Assembly: GCF_019393635.1 (NCBI RefSeq)
Contig: NC_057863.1
Coordinates: 641,140,306 to 641,204,305, forward strand
DNA length: 64,000 nucleotides
Direction of reading: 5' to 3'
Origin: Dromiciops gliroides
Lineage: Eukaryota; Chordata; Mammalia; Microbiotheria; Microbiotheriidae
The notes under the pieces were generated by a model that made no database searches, was not told the DNA's origin, and saw nothing but the letters and a program-made list of their open reading frames with translations. A program made the position numbers and the translations under genes. Each line of letters opens with the position of its first letter. Positions within the stretch are counted from its first letter, which is position 1. Below, piece by piece: positions 31,255-40,239 of the stretch.

Positions 31255-31500
31255 ATTATCTCAATTCTGGGAGGTAGGTATCACTACTATTATCCCCATT
31301 TTACAGATGGGGAAACTGGAGCTGAGGAAAATTTGTACAGAGATTTGTCTAGGGTCACACAGCTAGTCAGAGGCTAGATTCAAATTCCTGTCTCAGTCTG
31401 ATAATAGACTGAGAGATTGAGATGTGACTCAGCCACAGACATACAGATGGATCAGAAGCAGGATTTGAACACAGGTCTTCCTGACCCCCGGCCCCTTTGC
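31255..31500 (-). repeat. MIR-type element, minus strand
   Basis: 'ctcaattctgggaggtaggtat', 'ccccattttacagatgggga', 'tctagggtcacacagctag' and 'gcaggatttgaacacaggtcttcctgac'. Confidence 0.7.
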
Positions 31501-31984
31501 TCAGTACACTATGGCCATGATGCTGAGAATGGAAGGCTGGGGATAGACTGATTATAAGGAAGAATGTAGTCTTCCCTCCACTCTCTACCAAGGGATACAA
31601 CAAGTATGCAGTTACTCAGAACAATAAAAATGTGAAAGGGAGAGAATGCTAATGACTAGGGGCTGGGCCAAGGGTAGCAAAGGCCTCTAGAAGCAGTCAA
31701 GCCCCTGAACTGAACCTAAGATACCTGGGACAATGGGAGAGGGGTGGAGGAGGGATGTAGGAGGAAGGTCTCAAGAGCTTCTAGGGTCCCTGGGGCAATA
31801 GGGGAGGATAATAGCTGTGGTTCAGAGATGATGGAAAGTGTATGTGTTTCAGGGGTGAGGGAGTTAATAACAGGTTGAGGGTTGAAACTCCTCTTTGGTA
31901 ATCCCAGGGAAAGAAGGGTCGCTGGGGAGATAATGGGGGCAGCTAGGAGTAGAGGAAGACAGGAATTCATTTGTTTTGGGGAGT

Positions 31985-32150
31985 TTTTTTGGTTGTGTTT
32001 TGTTTTGTTGTTTGTTTTTTGCAGGGCAATGAGGGTTAAGTGACTTGCCAAGGGTCACACAGCTAGGAAGTGTCTGAGGTCAGATTTGAACTCAGATCTT
32101 CCTGACTCCAGGCCTGACACTTTATTGACTGCATTAACTAGCTTCCCTCA
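31985..32150 (-). mobile_element. Short CORE-SINE, type B, diverged
   Basis: Reverse copy with a TTTTG-rich tail and a short internal deletion around the ACACTTGACACTTACTAG region. The head is diverged ('gcattaactagcttccct'). Confidence 0.88.
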
Positions 32151-32154
32151 CTTT

Positions 32155-33000
32155 TGATTAGAGAAATGAAAATTAAAACAACTTGGAGGTACCACCTTAT
32201 ACCTATCAGAAATGACAAATACTGGAGGGGATGAGGGAAAATAGATACACTAATAAAATTTTTGGTGGAGTTGTAAACTGGTCCAAACATTCTGTAGAAC
32301 AATTTGGAACTAACTCCAAAGGGCTGACTGCATACGTTTGACCCAACAATACTTCTACTAGGTCTGTATCCTAAGAGCTCAAAGAAAAAAGAAAAGAACC
32401 CTTATGCACAAAAAAAAAAAAAATAGCAGCTCTTTTTGTGGTAGCAAAGAATTGGAAATTTAGGGTATCCTCAATTGGGGAATGGCTGAATTAATGAGGA
32501 ATTAAGTTGTGCTATATGATTATGCTTTGAGAAATGATGGGGGGAAGGTATTTTTAGAGAAACCTAGAAAGACTTATATGAACTGATGCAAAGTGAAGTG
32601 AGAAGAAACAGGAGAGCACAATAATGTTGTAGATGATCAACCGCGAAAGCCTTGGCTACTTTGACCAATATAATGATCCAAGACAATTACAAGAGACTTG
32701 CTATGAAGAAATGCTATCCAAATCCAGAGAGAGATCTGATGAGCTCTGAGTGCAAATAGAAGTATAATTTTCTGGATTCCTTCCATCCTTCCTTCCTTTC
32801 TTTCTTCCTTTCTCTCTTTTTTCTATACAGCTAATTTAGAAACATATTTTGTATGATTTCACATGTATAATTGATATCATTTGTTTGCCTTCTCAGTGGG
32901 TAGAGAGGGGTGGTAAAGAGGGAGAGAATTTGGAACTCAAAATTTAAAAAGGAAAGAATGTTAAAAGTAAATAATAATTGTATTTGAAAATAAATGCCTT
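32155..33000 (+). mobile_element. L1 3' UTR, about 850 bp
   Basis: Nearly continuous marsupial L1 3' region: 'gaaaattaaaacaacttgg', 'tggtggagttgtaaactggtcc', 'caattggggaatggctgaat', 'tgaactgatgcaaagtgaag', 'aatgatccaagacaattac', a CT-rich tract at 32780-32820, 'tatgatttcacatgtataat' and 'gagaatttggaactcaaaa'. Same family as 4205-5400, 5695-6003, 13926-14048, 17475-17690 and 48715-49045. Confidence 0.88.
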
Positions 33001-33004
33001 GGAG

Positions 33005-33152
33005 GGGGCAGCTAGGTGGCACAGTGGATAAAGCATCCACCCTGGATTCAGGAGGACCTGAGTTCAAATCCAGCCTCAGATACTTGAAACTTACTAGCTG
33101 TGACCCTGGGCAAGGCTCTTAACCTTCATTGCCCCGCAAAAAAAAAAAATAG
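33005..33152 (+). mobile_element. Short CORE-SINE, type B
   Basis: Full length with a small deletion in the CORE (tag 'ctagctgtgaccctgggc'). Inserted at the 3' end of the L1. Confidence 0.92.
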
Positions 33153-33159
33153 CTTGGCC

Positions 33160-34100
33160 ATTCAAAAAAATGTTATATAGACCCTTGCTACTATTATTTT
33201 TATTATTAAAATAATGTGATTTTTTTTTTCTGGACAAGTGGCCTTTAGGTCAAATTCAGAAGGAGGCTTCAGACCTCACCTAAGCCCAACGGGAGTCAAG
33301 AAATCGAATATGCTTTAAGGAAATAGAGACAGCCAAGAGTCGGGCTACCCTGCTGGGTCACCACCACCACCACCACCCCTTTTTTAGGAAGGGCAAGGAA
33401 ATGAATGCCTATCCCCATTGGCCCTGGCTCTTCACAAGCCCATCTGCTGCACTCCCCAAAATGACCAGGCGGTGGCACTGCTGCGCTTCTTTCTGGGGCC
33501 CTCGGGCTGTGGGCAGCCGCTGGCCCAGGGCCCAGACCACAGCAGGAGGCCCAGAACACTTCCAGCTGCTCCCAGGAAACTCCCCAGAAAGGGGAGAAAC
33601 TTCAGCCTGAAGGAGTCCTTGGCGGGGGCCTGAGGCGCCTTTCAAACACCGCCCCCCTCCATCAAGTTGGCACTGGTGTCTCCATGTGTGGGAGCATACT
33701 GTTCCCATGCCTCACCCCGTCCCCAGCCCCAAGGGACAAGCCCCTCCTCCTTCCCGGACCTCAGTTTCCTTCTCTATAAAAATGAAGGGGGTTGAACAGG
33801 ATGCTCTGCGAGGGCCTTTCTGGCTGAGCTCTAAGAACGAAATTCTGGGATGGGAGGGGCTGTCACCCAGTCAAAAGGGGGCTGCGGGGAAGCTGGGACT
33901 CTCCAGGCAGGGGGTGCGTCCTACTCCCCTTATGCAGGGTTCTCGGGATAATGTCAAGGGATCCATCCCCTCCGATGAGGGCTCCCCCTCCAAGGCATAT
34001 GTTTGGTCTCTTCCCGGAATAGAGAGAGGCTCCCCCAGCAGAGACTGTACAGGGGCCAGAGCTCCCTCCTCTGATCTAGGGACTCTCTAAGGGCAAGCCA
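33160..34100. other. GC-rich unique DNA upstream of the orphan CpG island
   Basis: From about 33240 composition shifts from AT-rich to GC-rich and repeats disappear. A (CAC)n tract lies at 33359-33376. No coding sequence is recognisable; open frames on both strands lack any domain. Confidence 0.5.
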
Positions 34101-34104
34101 AGTG

Positions 34105-34305
34105 TCTACACTTTAGATGGGGTCTCCCCAAGTCAGGGGACGGGTGGTAATACCCCTTAGATCAGGGGGCTCTCCGAGGTAGTAGGAGCACCTTTAGGTG
34201 AGTTCTCCCTAGGGCAGGAGCCAGGCAGTTTTCCCCATGGGGAAATAGGTTTTCCAGGGTAACCGGGGCCACTTTTAGATGGGGGTCTCTCCCGGGCAGG
34301 CCTGG
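34105..34305 (+). repeat. Degenerate tandem repeat
   Basis: Three or four decayed units share 'cac.tttaga(t/g)gggg.ctc.cc' (near 34110, 34155, 34188 and 34270), spaced roughly 35-80 bases. Function unknown. Confidence 0.4.
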
Positions 34306-34429
34306 CGCCAAGCACTAGAACGTGTGGGAGTCCCGCACCCCCACCCCCGTGAGTCGGCTACTGGGGTGATGAGCAAGGGCGAGGGGCACAGAGGAGCCGT
34401 GACCCTGGGCATGGGGTGATTGCCCCCCC

Positions 34430-34930
34430 CCCACACACACACACGGCAATCTCCGGAGGCGGCGGCTGCGGCAGCTGCCCCGGCCCGGGCTCCCCTCACT
34501 CGGGACCTCGCAGTTCGGGCCAGCTTCCCGGGCAGGGGCGGAGGCGGGGAGCGGGGGGCCGCGGGAGGCCTGGAGGGGGGCGGAGTTTTCCCAGGCTCAG
34601 CTCGCTGGCCTCTCTCCCCGAGGCCGGACCCGGGCGGGGCGGGCTGGGGCGGGACGCGCGGCTGCTCTGCGGCGCGCGGGGCCCGGGGCGCCTTGGCACG
34701 TGCTCCCGGGGACAGGGAGCCGGGCGGGGGCGGGGGCCGAGCGCGCGTCGCGCCCGCCCCCGCGCTCCTCAGCCCGACCTCAAACCCGCCCGCTGATTGA
34801 CAGCTCAAGCCCCAGCTAGCCAATCAGAGTGGGCCCGCCCAGTCCCGCGCGCGCCCATTGGGTTACCCGCGTGGGCTAGGCGCAGCCGCTTCGCGTGCCT
34901 GAGCTGCTGTGACCACAGCTGGAGGAACCT
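34430..34930. promoter_or_regulatory. Orphan CpG island / candidate promoter
   Basis: About 500 bases of very CpG-rich sequence with several GC boxes (GGGCGGGGC near 34635, GGGCGGGGGCGGGG near 34725), a CACGTG E-box at 34697-34702, and two CCAAT boxes in opposite orientation, AGCCAATCAG (about 34817) and CCCATTGGG (about 34854). It lies 3 kb upstream of HES4 and 2.8 kb from its promoter island. CCAAT placement would suit a start near 34900 on the + strand or near 34720 on the - strand. No coding exon is recognisable, so it may drive a divergent or upstream non-coding transcript, or the first exon of a gene not otherwise in the window. Confidence 0.6.
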
Positions 34931-35310
34931 TGGGCCGCGGCCGAGCTCCTGGGGACCTAGGGGTTACCTTGGTCAGGCCCACGCTCTCAGCTGCCTCTCA
35001 AGGCTAGTCCTGCATTCCAGGCCTTGAGGATATGCAGTTGGAATTGACCATAAGGTCACATCAATGTCGATAATCACACCACAAGAACAATTTATATTTC
35101 TATAGCATTTCAGACTACATTTAGGCATTCCCATCTGAAACTTACCACAAGGCTGGAAAACAGGTGCTCAGGTACTCTGATATTACCCCCATTTTATAGA
35201 TAAGAAGACGCAAGCTCAGAAAGGTTCATGACTTGACCAAGGTCCTAAATGTCAGAGACAGCTCAGATGCAGGTTCCATGCCCAGCTTTAGCGATCAGAA
35301 AACCTAGCAC
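34931..35310. repeat. Unique DNA with an MIR-type piece
   Basis: About 35085-35300 has 'tatttctatagcatttcaga', 'cccccattttatagataaga' and 'gaccaaggtcctaaatgtcag', a diverged MIR-type element. Confidence 0.5.
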
Positions 35311-35457
35311 CTTTTTTTTTTAGTGAGGCAATTGGGTTAAGTGAGTTGCCCAGGGTCACACAGCTAGTAAGTGTTAAGTGTCTTAGGCCAGATTTGGACT
35401 CAGGTACTCCTGACTCCAGGGCGGGTGCTCTATCCACTGTGCCACCTAGCTGCCCCC
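35311..35457 (-). mobile_element. Short CORE-SINE, type A, first of a reverse pair
   Basis: Poly-T, GTGAGGCAATTGGG, CORE and head CCACCTAGCTGCCCC. Slightly diverged. Confidence 0.92.
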
Positions 35458-35620
35458 CCCTTTTTTCTTTCTTTTTTTTTTTTAGTGAGGCAATTGGGGT
35501 TAAGTGACTTGCCCAGGGTCACACAGCTAGTAAGTGTTAAGTGTCTGAGGCCGGATTTGAACTCAGGTACCACTGACTCCAGGGCCAGTGCTCTATCCAC
35601 TTCACCATCTAGCTGCCCCT
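35458..35620 (-). mobile_element. Short CORE-SINE, type A, second of a reverse pair
   Basis: Abuts the previous copy, again two reverse copies in a row. It is the last recent SINE before HES4. Confidence 0.92.
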
Positions 35621-37290
35621 GCCCCCCCCTTTTTAAAGAAGACCCGAAAGGAGCCAGGCAAAAGGATGGGGTTCCCTGCCCACAAGGGACTTATTCTCTA
35701 GTTGGGAAGACAAGAGCAAGTCAAACAATGTTTTTTCCTTTCATGAGGGTACTTGACCCCAATCCAAGAATGCCTCCAAGATAAGGAATCTTGGGCTTGG
35801 CTTTGAATGACAGGCAGAAGAAGTAAATTGGACAGGCAAAGACAGGAGAAAAATTAGACAACCCCTCCTAATTAAGTACTTATTCCATGCCAGGCTAGGA
35901 GATTCCAATACAAAATCAAGACAGGACCTGCCCTCAAGGAGCATACTTTCTATAGGAATGAGAAAAGAAAAAGGCCTGAGTCAGGATAGGAGAAACACTC
36001 CCTCCCCCAAGTGCTTTTTTACCCATCTGATCCTGGGAGGTAGGTATTGTTAAGATGGGGGGATACAGAGAAGTTAATCGACTCATCCAGGTTCACCAAA
36101 GCTATTTAGCATCTGAGGTAGAGAAGGTGAACTCAGGCCTTCTTGATTGCAGGTCTAACCCTCTATGCCCCATGCTACCTAGTCTGGGAGAATTCGATGC
36201 AGTCATTATTCAATGTTTATTAGGCAACTGCTGTGTGCAAGGCCCCCTATGGAGTAATAATAGTGTAGTCTAACGCCTTACATCCCTCTACCACCTTCAT
36301 CCTCACAACCCTACAATTATTCTTCACATTTTTTACATGTGGGGAAACGGAGGCCCAGAGAGGCGGACCCATCTGCTAATGAATAACTGGTGAGGCCAGG
36401 ACGAGAAATTGTCTTAACTCCTAAATCAAAGGCTCCTACTATTACTGTGTTGAATCTACTGAGCTTCCAGAATACTGGGACTTATCTTCCCACTGTGCTC
36501 AGCAAATAGTTTAAATATGTGCTGAATGAATGAATGAATGAATGATTCTCCAGGCTGTGGTGATCTCTCTGTCCTCTCCCCTTCCTAAAGCATGTGGATG
36601 CTTTCTGCCTACCTGCTGTAGCCTTCTCATGCTTTCCCTCATCAGACTGTAAGATTTGCAGAGCAGGGACAGTCATTTTCTGTCTTCCCTTGGGCTTTTC
36701 CCAGTCTGGGGCCTGCCACCACCTCGGCCCAGCTTAATAAATGAATGAGCTGAAAAGCAGGTTGAGGAGTTGGGATTTAAGTGATAATTAAAGGACTAGG
36801 AGAGCCGGGTAGAGTCTTGAGCAAGGAGTGACAGATTGTCTAAGGATCATGAGACCCGAGGCCTGTGGTCGGCAGAGGGGAATGGACAGTAAGCAAAGAA
36901 CACCTGAAGACTGTCGCAATAGTCCTGGGGCTGGAGGTGATGAGGCCTGTACTAGACTAGGGTGGGGTGGTGGAGACCTAGACAACGCAGAAGTCAGTCT
37001 GAGTCCTTGCTTGGCAGAGGACTTCAGATTCAGAAGGTGGAGACCTGGGGGTTTATTGTCAAAGACTGTTCCCAGGTTACAGGCCTGAAGCTGGGAACAG
37101 CAGGCCATTTCCCCTCCCCAGTCAATCAATCAATAAGCGTTTATCCTGTGCCTACTGGGTGCCTGCCGGCCTTATGCTAGGAATTGAAGAAAGAAAGCTG
37201 GGATGGGTCCTGTAGCAGGAGAAGGTTAGCACAGAGTGAGAGGACTAAGTGGCCCCTTTGGGGAAACCTTGGCGTGCCCACCAAGAACAT
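35621..37290. other. Upstream flank of HES4 with old repeats only
   Basis: Contains old material: the unassigned 'cctaattaagtacttattcc' repeat (35860-35945), MIR-like pieces (36015-36180, 36290-36420), L2-like ends with AATGAATGAATG (36490-36545, 36640-36750) and 'aatcaataagcgtttatcctgtg' (37125-37190). No gene seen. Confidence 0.5.
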
Positions 37291-37737
37291 GCCCTTCACA
37301 GCCTTTCCAGGGCCTCTGCCGGTGCCAGGCGCCGAAGGCGAGCTGGGCTGGCCAGATCTAGGAGCCCTGCCCGCCCAGGCCTCTCGGGACAAGAAAACAG
37401 AGTCAGCCAAGCAGCTCTCTCTCCCTGGCTCCGCGCCCAGCCCTCGGGCGGTGGGTCCAGCAGGCGCACCCGCCGGGCGAGCCGCACGCAGGCAGGCAGG
37501 CCGGCTGGGTGGGTGGGTAGTAGGTGGGAATGGGAAGGAGAGAGAGGGAGGGAGCGGCGCGTCGGGGAACCGCTCCCCCTCCCTCTCTTCCTCCCTCCCC
37601 CGTGCACCAGCCCGGGGAGGCTGCCGCCTGCCTCCAGCGCCCCGGGCCCTTCCTTTTGTCCGCTGTCCCCGACCTCCGGCTGCACGGGGGGAGGGGGGGG
37701 AGGCCAGCGCGTGACTGACAGCTCGCGGGGGCGGCGG

Positions 37738-37790
37738 CCAATCGCGGGCCAGCCTGGGGCTCCCGGGAGGCGAGGCGGGCCGCCCATTGG
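37738..37790 (+). promoter_or_regulatory. HES4: Two CCAAT boxes of the HES4 promoter
   Basis: CCAAT at 37738-37742 and ATTGG (reverse CCAAT) at 37786-37790, 44 bases apart, lie 70-150 bases before the likely transcription start. They are probable NF-Y sites. Confidence 0.7.
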
Positions 37791-37799
37791 CTGGCGCGA

Positions 37800-37832
37800 G
37801 TGTGGGAAAGAATGCAGAGCGGGTTTCACACG
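37800..37832 (+). promoter_or_regulatory. HES4: Paired RBPJ/Su(H) site (Notch response element)
   Basis: GTGTGGGAA (37800-37808) faces TTTCACACG (37824-37832). The RBPJ heptamers GTGGGAA (37802-37808) and TTCACAC (37825-37831) are head to head with 16 bases between, the spacing and orientation of the Su(H) paired site on which two Notch-CSL complexes dimerise. The same layout is known in the HES1 promoter. This strongly suggests direct Notch control. Confidence 0.92.
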
Positions 37833-37859
37833 AATGGGTGGCGGCGGGAGCGGCGCGGG

Positions 37860-37868
37860 CATAAATAG
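37860..37868 (+). promoter_or_regulatory. HES4: TATA-like box of HES4
   Basis: CATAAATAG lies 28 bases after the paired Notch site, where HES1 has its TATA element. It predicts a start near 37888-37895 and a 5' UTR of about 375 bases with no upstream ATG. Confidence 0.75.
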
Positions 37869-38197
37869 AAGCGGCGGCGGCGGGAGCTGGCGCAGCGCAA
37901 CAGAGCGCGGCAGGCAGGGGACGGTTCCTCGGCTCACTGCTCTGGCCAGAGGGTTAGGAGGGAGGCGACCGGGAGGACACACGCCAGCCAGGCAGGGAGA
38001 GCGCGCGGACTTTGGCACGCACGCAGCCCAGTCTGCCCAGAGGCGAGGATAGGGAGCTGGCACCCGAGTCTCCCCTGACTCCCCTCAAGTCAAGTCAGCC
38101 TCCAGCTGGGTCTGCCCTCCTTCCTCTCTTGCACTGCTGCAAGTTTCAAGCAGCCTTTGCTGGCGATCGGGACCCGGGGCGTCCTCACCCCCCCACC

Positions 38198-38210
38198 CAC
38201 AAGGCACTAG
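38198..38210 (+). promoter_or_regulatory. HES4: Two N-box-like motifs in the 5' UTR
   Basis: CACAAG (38198-38203) and CACTAG (38205-38210) fit the N-box CACNAG bound by HES proteins. Their closeness suggests possible autorepression, but they lie downstream of the start, unlike the upstream N-boxes of HES1. Confidence 0.4.
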
Positions 38211-38265
38211 GTGTGTTCGGAGCCCTTGGACAGAACCCGACCGAAATCTTTCCTTGCTTATTACG

Positions 38266-39573
38266 ATGCCGGCGGACACCCTGGAGAAGCCGAGGGCCTC
38301 TCCCCTGGCCGGAGCGCCCGCCAGCGCCAGCCAGACTCCAGACAAGCCTAAGAGCGCGAGCGAACACCGCAAGGTAAGGGCCTGTGGTTGTAGACAGGAG
38401 GGCGAGCCAGAACCTGGGACTGTCCGCCCCCCCCCCGGGGGGTGGTGGAGGTCATCGGGGCCGGGGTGCAAAGAGATACCCAGCCCCGAAACCCGCAGTG
38501 GACTGATACCATCCTTCCCTCTTTGCTCTGCAGTCGTCCAAGCCTATCATGGAGAAGCGGCGGCGAGCGCGGATCAATGAGAGTTTGGGCCAGCTCAAGA
38601 CCCTCATCCTGGACGCGCTAAAGAAAGATGTAAGTGCGAAGGCGCGAGCCGGGCTTGGGGGAAGGGGGGCCGAGGGGGAGGGGAAAGGGAGAAGACTTGG
38701 GAAGGCTGAGTGATCTCCGGGCGCTGGCTGGAGCTCGGACTCATCTGCATATCCCTCCTCTGTTCCCCAGAGCTCCCGCCACTCGAAGCTGGAGAAGGCA
38801 GACATCCTAGAAATGACTGTCAAGCATCTGAGGAGCCTGCAGAGGGTCCAAGTGACAGGTGAGCCTTTCCCCTGTGGATGTGGGGGAGTGAGGTTGGAGA
38901 GTGGGAAGTCGGGGTGACTGTCAGCCCCGGCGCCCGCCATGAGCTGCCCCCCCCAACCTTCTCTATCTATCTCTTATCTTATCTATGCTATCTCTTCGCA
39001 GCCGCCCTCAGCGGTGACCCGAGCGTCCTGGGCAAATACCGCGCCGGCTTCAATGAATGCATGAACGAGGTGACCCGCTTCTTGTCCTCTTGCGACGGGG
39101 TTACTTCGGACGTGCGCTCCCGCCTCCTGAGCCACCTCGCCGCCTGTCTCAACCAGCTCGGACCCGTGCGATACACGCCGCCTGGAGTGGTCCAGCCCCC
39201 GCATCTGTCTCAACCGCTGCACGTCCAGCTGCCCGGGGCCGCGGCTACCGCTTCTGCCCAGTGCAAAATGAGCCCAGCCGGAGCCTTGTCGCCCAAAGTG
39301 TACAGCGGCTTCCACCTGGTGCCCGCCCACGACGGCCAGGCGGTAGCTTTCCTCATCCCCAACCCCGCCTTCGGGCCTGCCCCGGGCTCGCTGCTCCCGA
39401 CCTACGCCGGTGCCGCGGCGGCTGGGGGAGGTCCCACGTCCGGAGGGGCGCCCCCCGCAGCCGGAGGCGCCACCAGCTCCCCGGTGCACGGCCTCACCTC
39501 CCTAGGAGGCAGCGGGCCGCGGGCGAGCAGCCCGGCGGAGGACAGATGCGACCCTGTCTGGAGGCCGTGGTGA
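38266..39573 (+). CDS. HES4: HES4, hairy/enhancer-of-split bHLH transcriptional repressor (4 exons)
   Basis: Coding exons 38266-38373, 38534-38629, 38771-38858 and 39002-39573 join to 864 nt (287 aa plus stop). All three introns are short (160, 141, 143 nt) and GT-AG, with the phases (0, 0, 1) expected of HES1/HES4. Residues 1-36 are an N-terminal leader (MPADTLEKP...SASEHRK). Residues 37-95 form the bHLH with the HES-type basic region [16 protein letters not shown], including its proline. An Orange domain lies at about 108-150 ([18 protein letters not shown]...). A Pro/Gly/Ala-rich tail with QPLHVQLP and FLIPNP ends in WRPW (284-287), the Groucho/TLE-binding tetrapeptide. The protein binds N-box/E-box DNA as a dimer in the nucleus and represses differentiation genes downstream of Notch. 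HES4 rather than HES1 is chosen from [22 protein letters not shown] and the frog Hes4-like tail. ATG 38266 is chosen by homology and has no in-leader rival. Confidence 0.96.
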
Positions 39574-39970
39574 GCCCCGGCAGCCGCTGTCAAACCTCTT
39601 GCTCAGACTTGTCCGGAAGGAGGAGCCGCCGCCCCCCACCCCCACCCCAGGCCCGCCCTTTCCCGAGGGAAGCCTCCCTTGTTCATTAGTTCCGTTTTAT
39701 GGGACGCTCGAATGTGTCAAGCAGAACAGACTTTATTTATTTCCACAGGCTGGAATTCCCGCGTCGTTGAGTCGTGACTTGATCTTAGTGTCAATGTTGT
39801 TTTTTTATATAAATGCCTTCTTGGAAACTTTTCAAAGTCCCTCATCTTTGTAGCTGCCGCCGCCGCCCTCAGACTCCCAGCTAGCAACCTGTAGCAGGCT
39901 GGTGTGGGTCTGGTTTGTCCCGTCTGCCTCCGGGCTCCCGTTTGAATAAACTCGAGTTCCGGTGGACGAA
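39574..39970 (+). other. HES4: HES4 3' UTR
   Basis: Follows the TGA at 39571-39573, becomes AT-rich near 39715-39850 (ATTTATTT, TTTTTTTATATAAAT), and reaches the first poly(A) signal. AT-rich 3' UTRs are typical of short-lived HES mRNAs. Confidence 0.7.
39945..39950 (+). terminator. HES4: HES4 polyadenylation signal, proximal
   Basis: AATAAA, 372 bases after the stop codon, followed within 40 bases by GT-rich sequence. Confidence 0.75.
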
Positions 39971-40231
39971 ACAGCCCCCGGTTGGGGGGAAGGAGGGGAG
40001 GACGCTGACAAAGGGAGAAGAGAGGCGACTTCCTGGGATCGCCTGGCTAACTTCTTCCCGCCACCTTTTCCTTGCCCCGCCCTTTGCCCGCCTCCAGAAA
40101 GAGTGGGATTGGTGTAGAGAAGGCCCCCTTGCTGCCTCACCCCCTTCCCTAGGGGGATCCCGGGGAGGGCCCTCTGAATGATTGAAGCTGTGGTGTAGAT
40201 GTGAAGGCTGCATTTTTGCATCCCTTTGAAA

Positions 40232-40237
40232 AATAAA
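40232..40237 (+). terminator. HES4: Possible distal polyadenylation signal
   Basis: AATAAA followed by GGGAGTGTGTATCTTT, a good downstream GU element. Could give a longer HES4 3' UTR of about 690 bases. Confidence 0.45.
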
Positions 40238-40239
40238 AG

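Larger units (their letters stand above)
37300..39660 (+). promoter_or_regulatory. HES4: CpG island covering HES4 promoter and gene
   Basis: Dense CpG from the distal promoter through the last coding exon. This is the usual state of HES-family developmental genes and marks the promoter as constitutively unmethylated in most tissues (inference). Confidence 0.8.

Noticed and set aside
34275-34823. 182-codon minus frame in the orphan CpG island
   Set aside because: Pro/Ala/Arg composition of CpG-rich DNA, simultaneous frames on the other strand, no recognisable family, not an agrin first exon.
37296-38063. Long antisense frames across the HES4 promoter
   Set aside because: GC-rich sequence is open in several frames at once; no domain, no splice logic, overlaps promoter and 5' UTR.
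38254-38580. HES4 start at an upstream non-ATG codon and read-through of intron 1
   Set aside because: Family N-terminus begins MPAD at ATG 38266, and GTAAGG at 38374 is a clear donor.
38878-39573. Single-exon HES4-like frame starting in intron 3
   Set aside because: The bases before 39002 are intron ending in CAG; the real reading joins exon 3 at 38858 to 39002.
38266-39573. HES1 instead of HES4
   Set aside because: The leader, [21 protein letters not shown] and the tail ending exactly at WRPW (no RN) fit HES4/hairy2 better than HES1.
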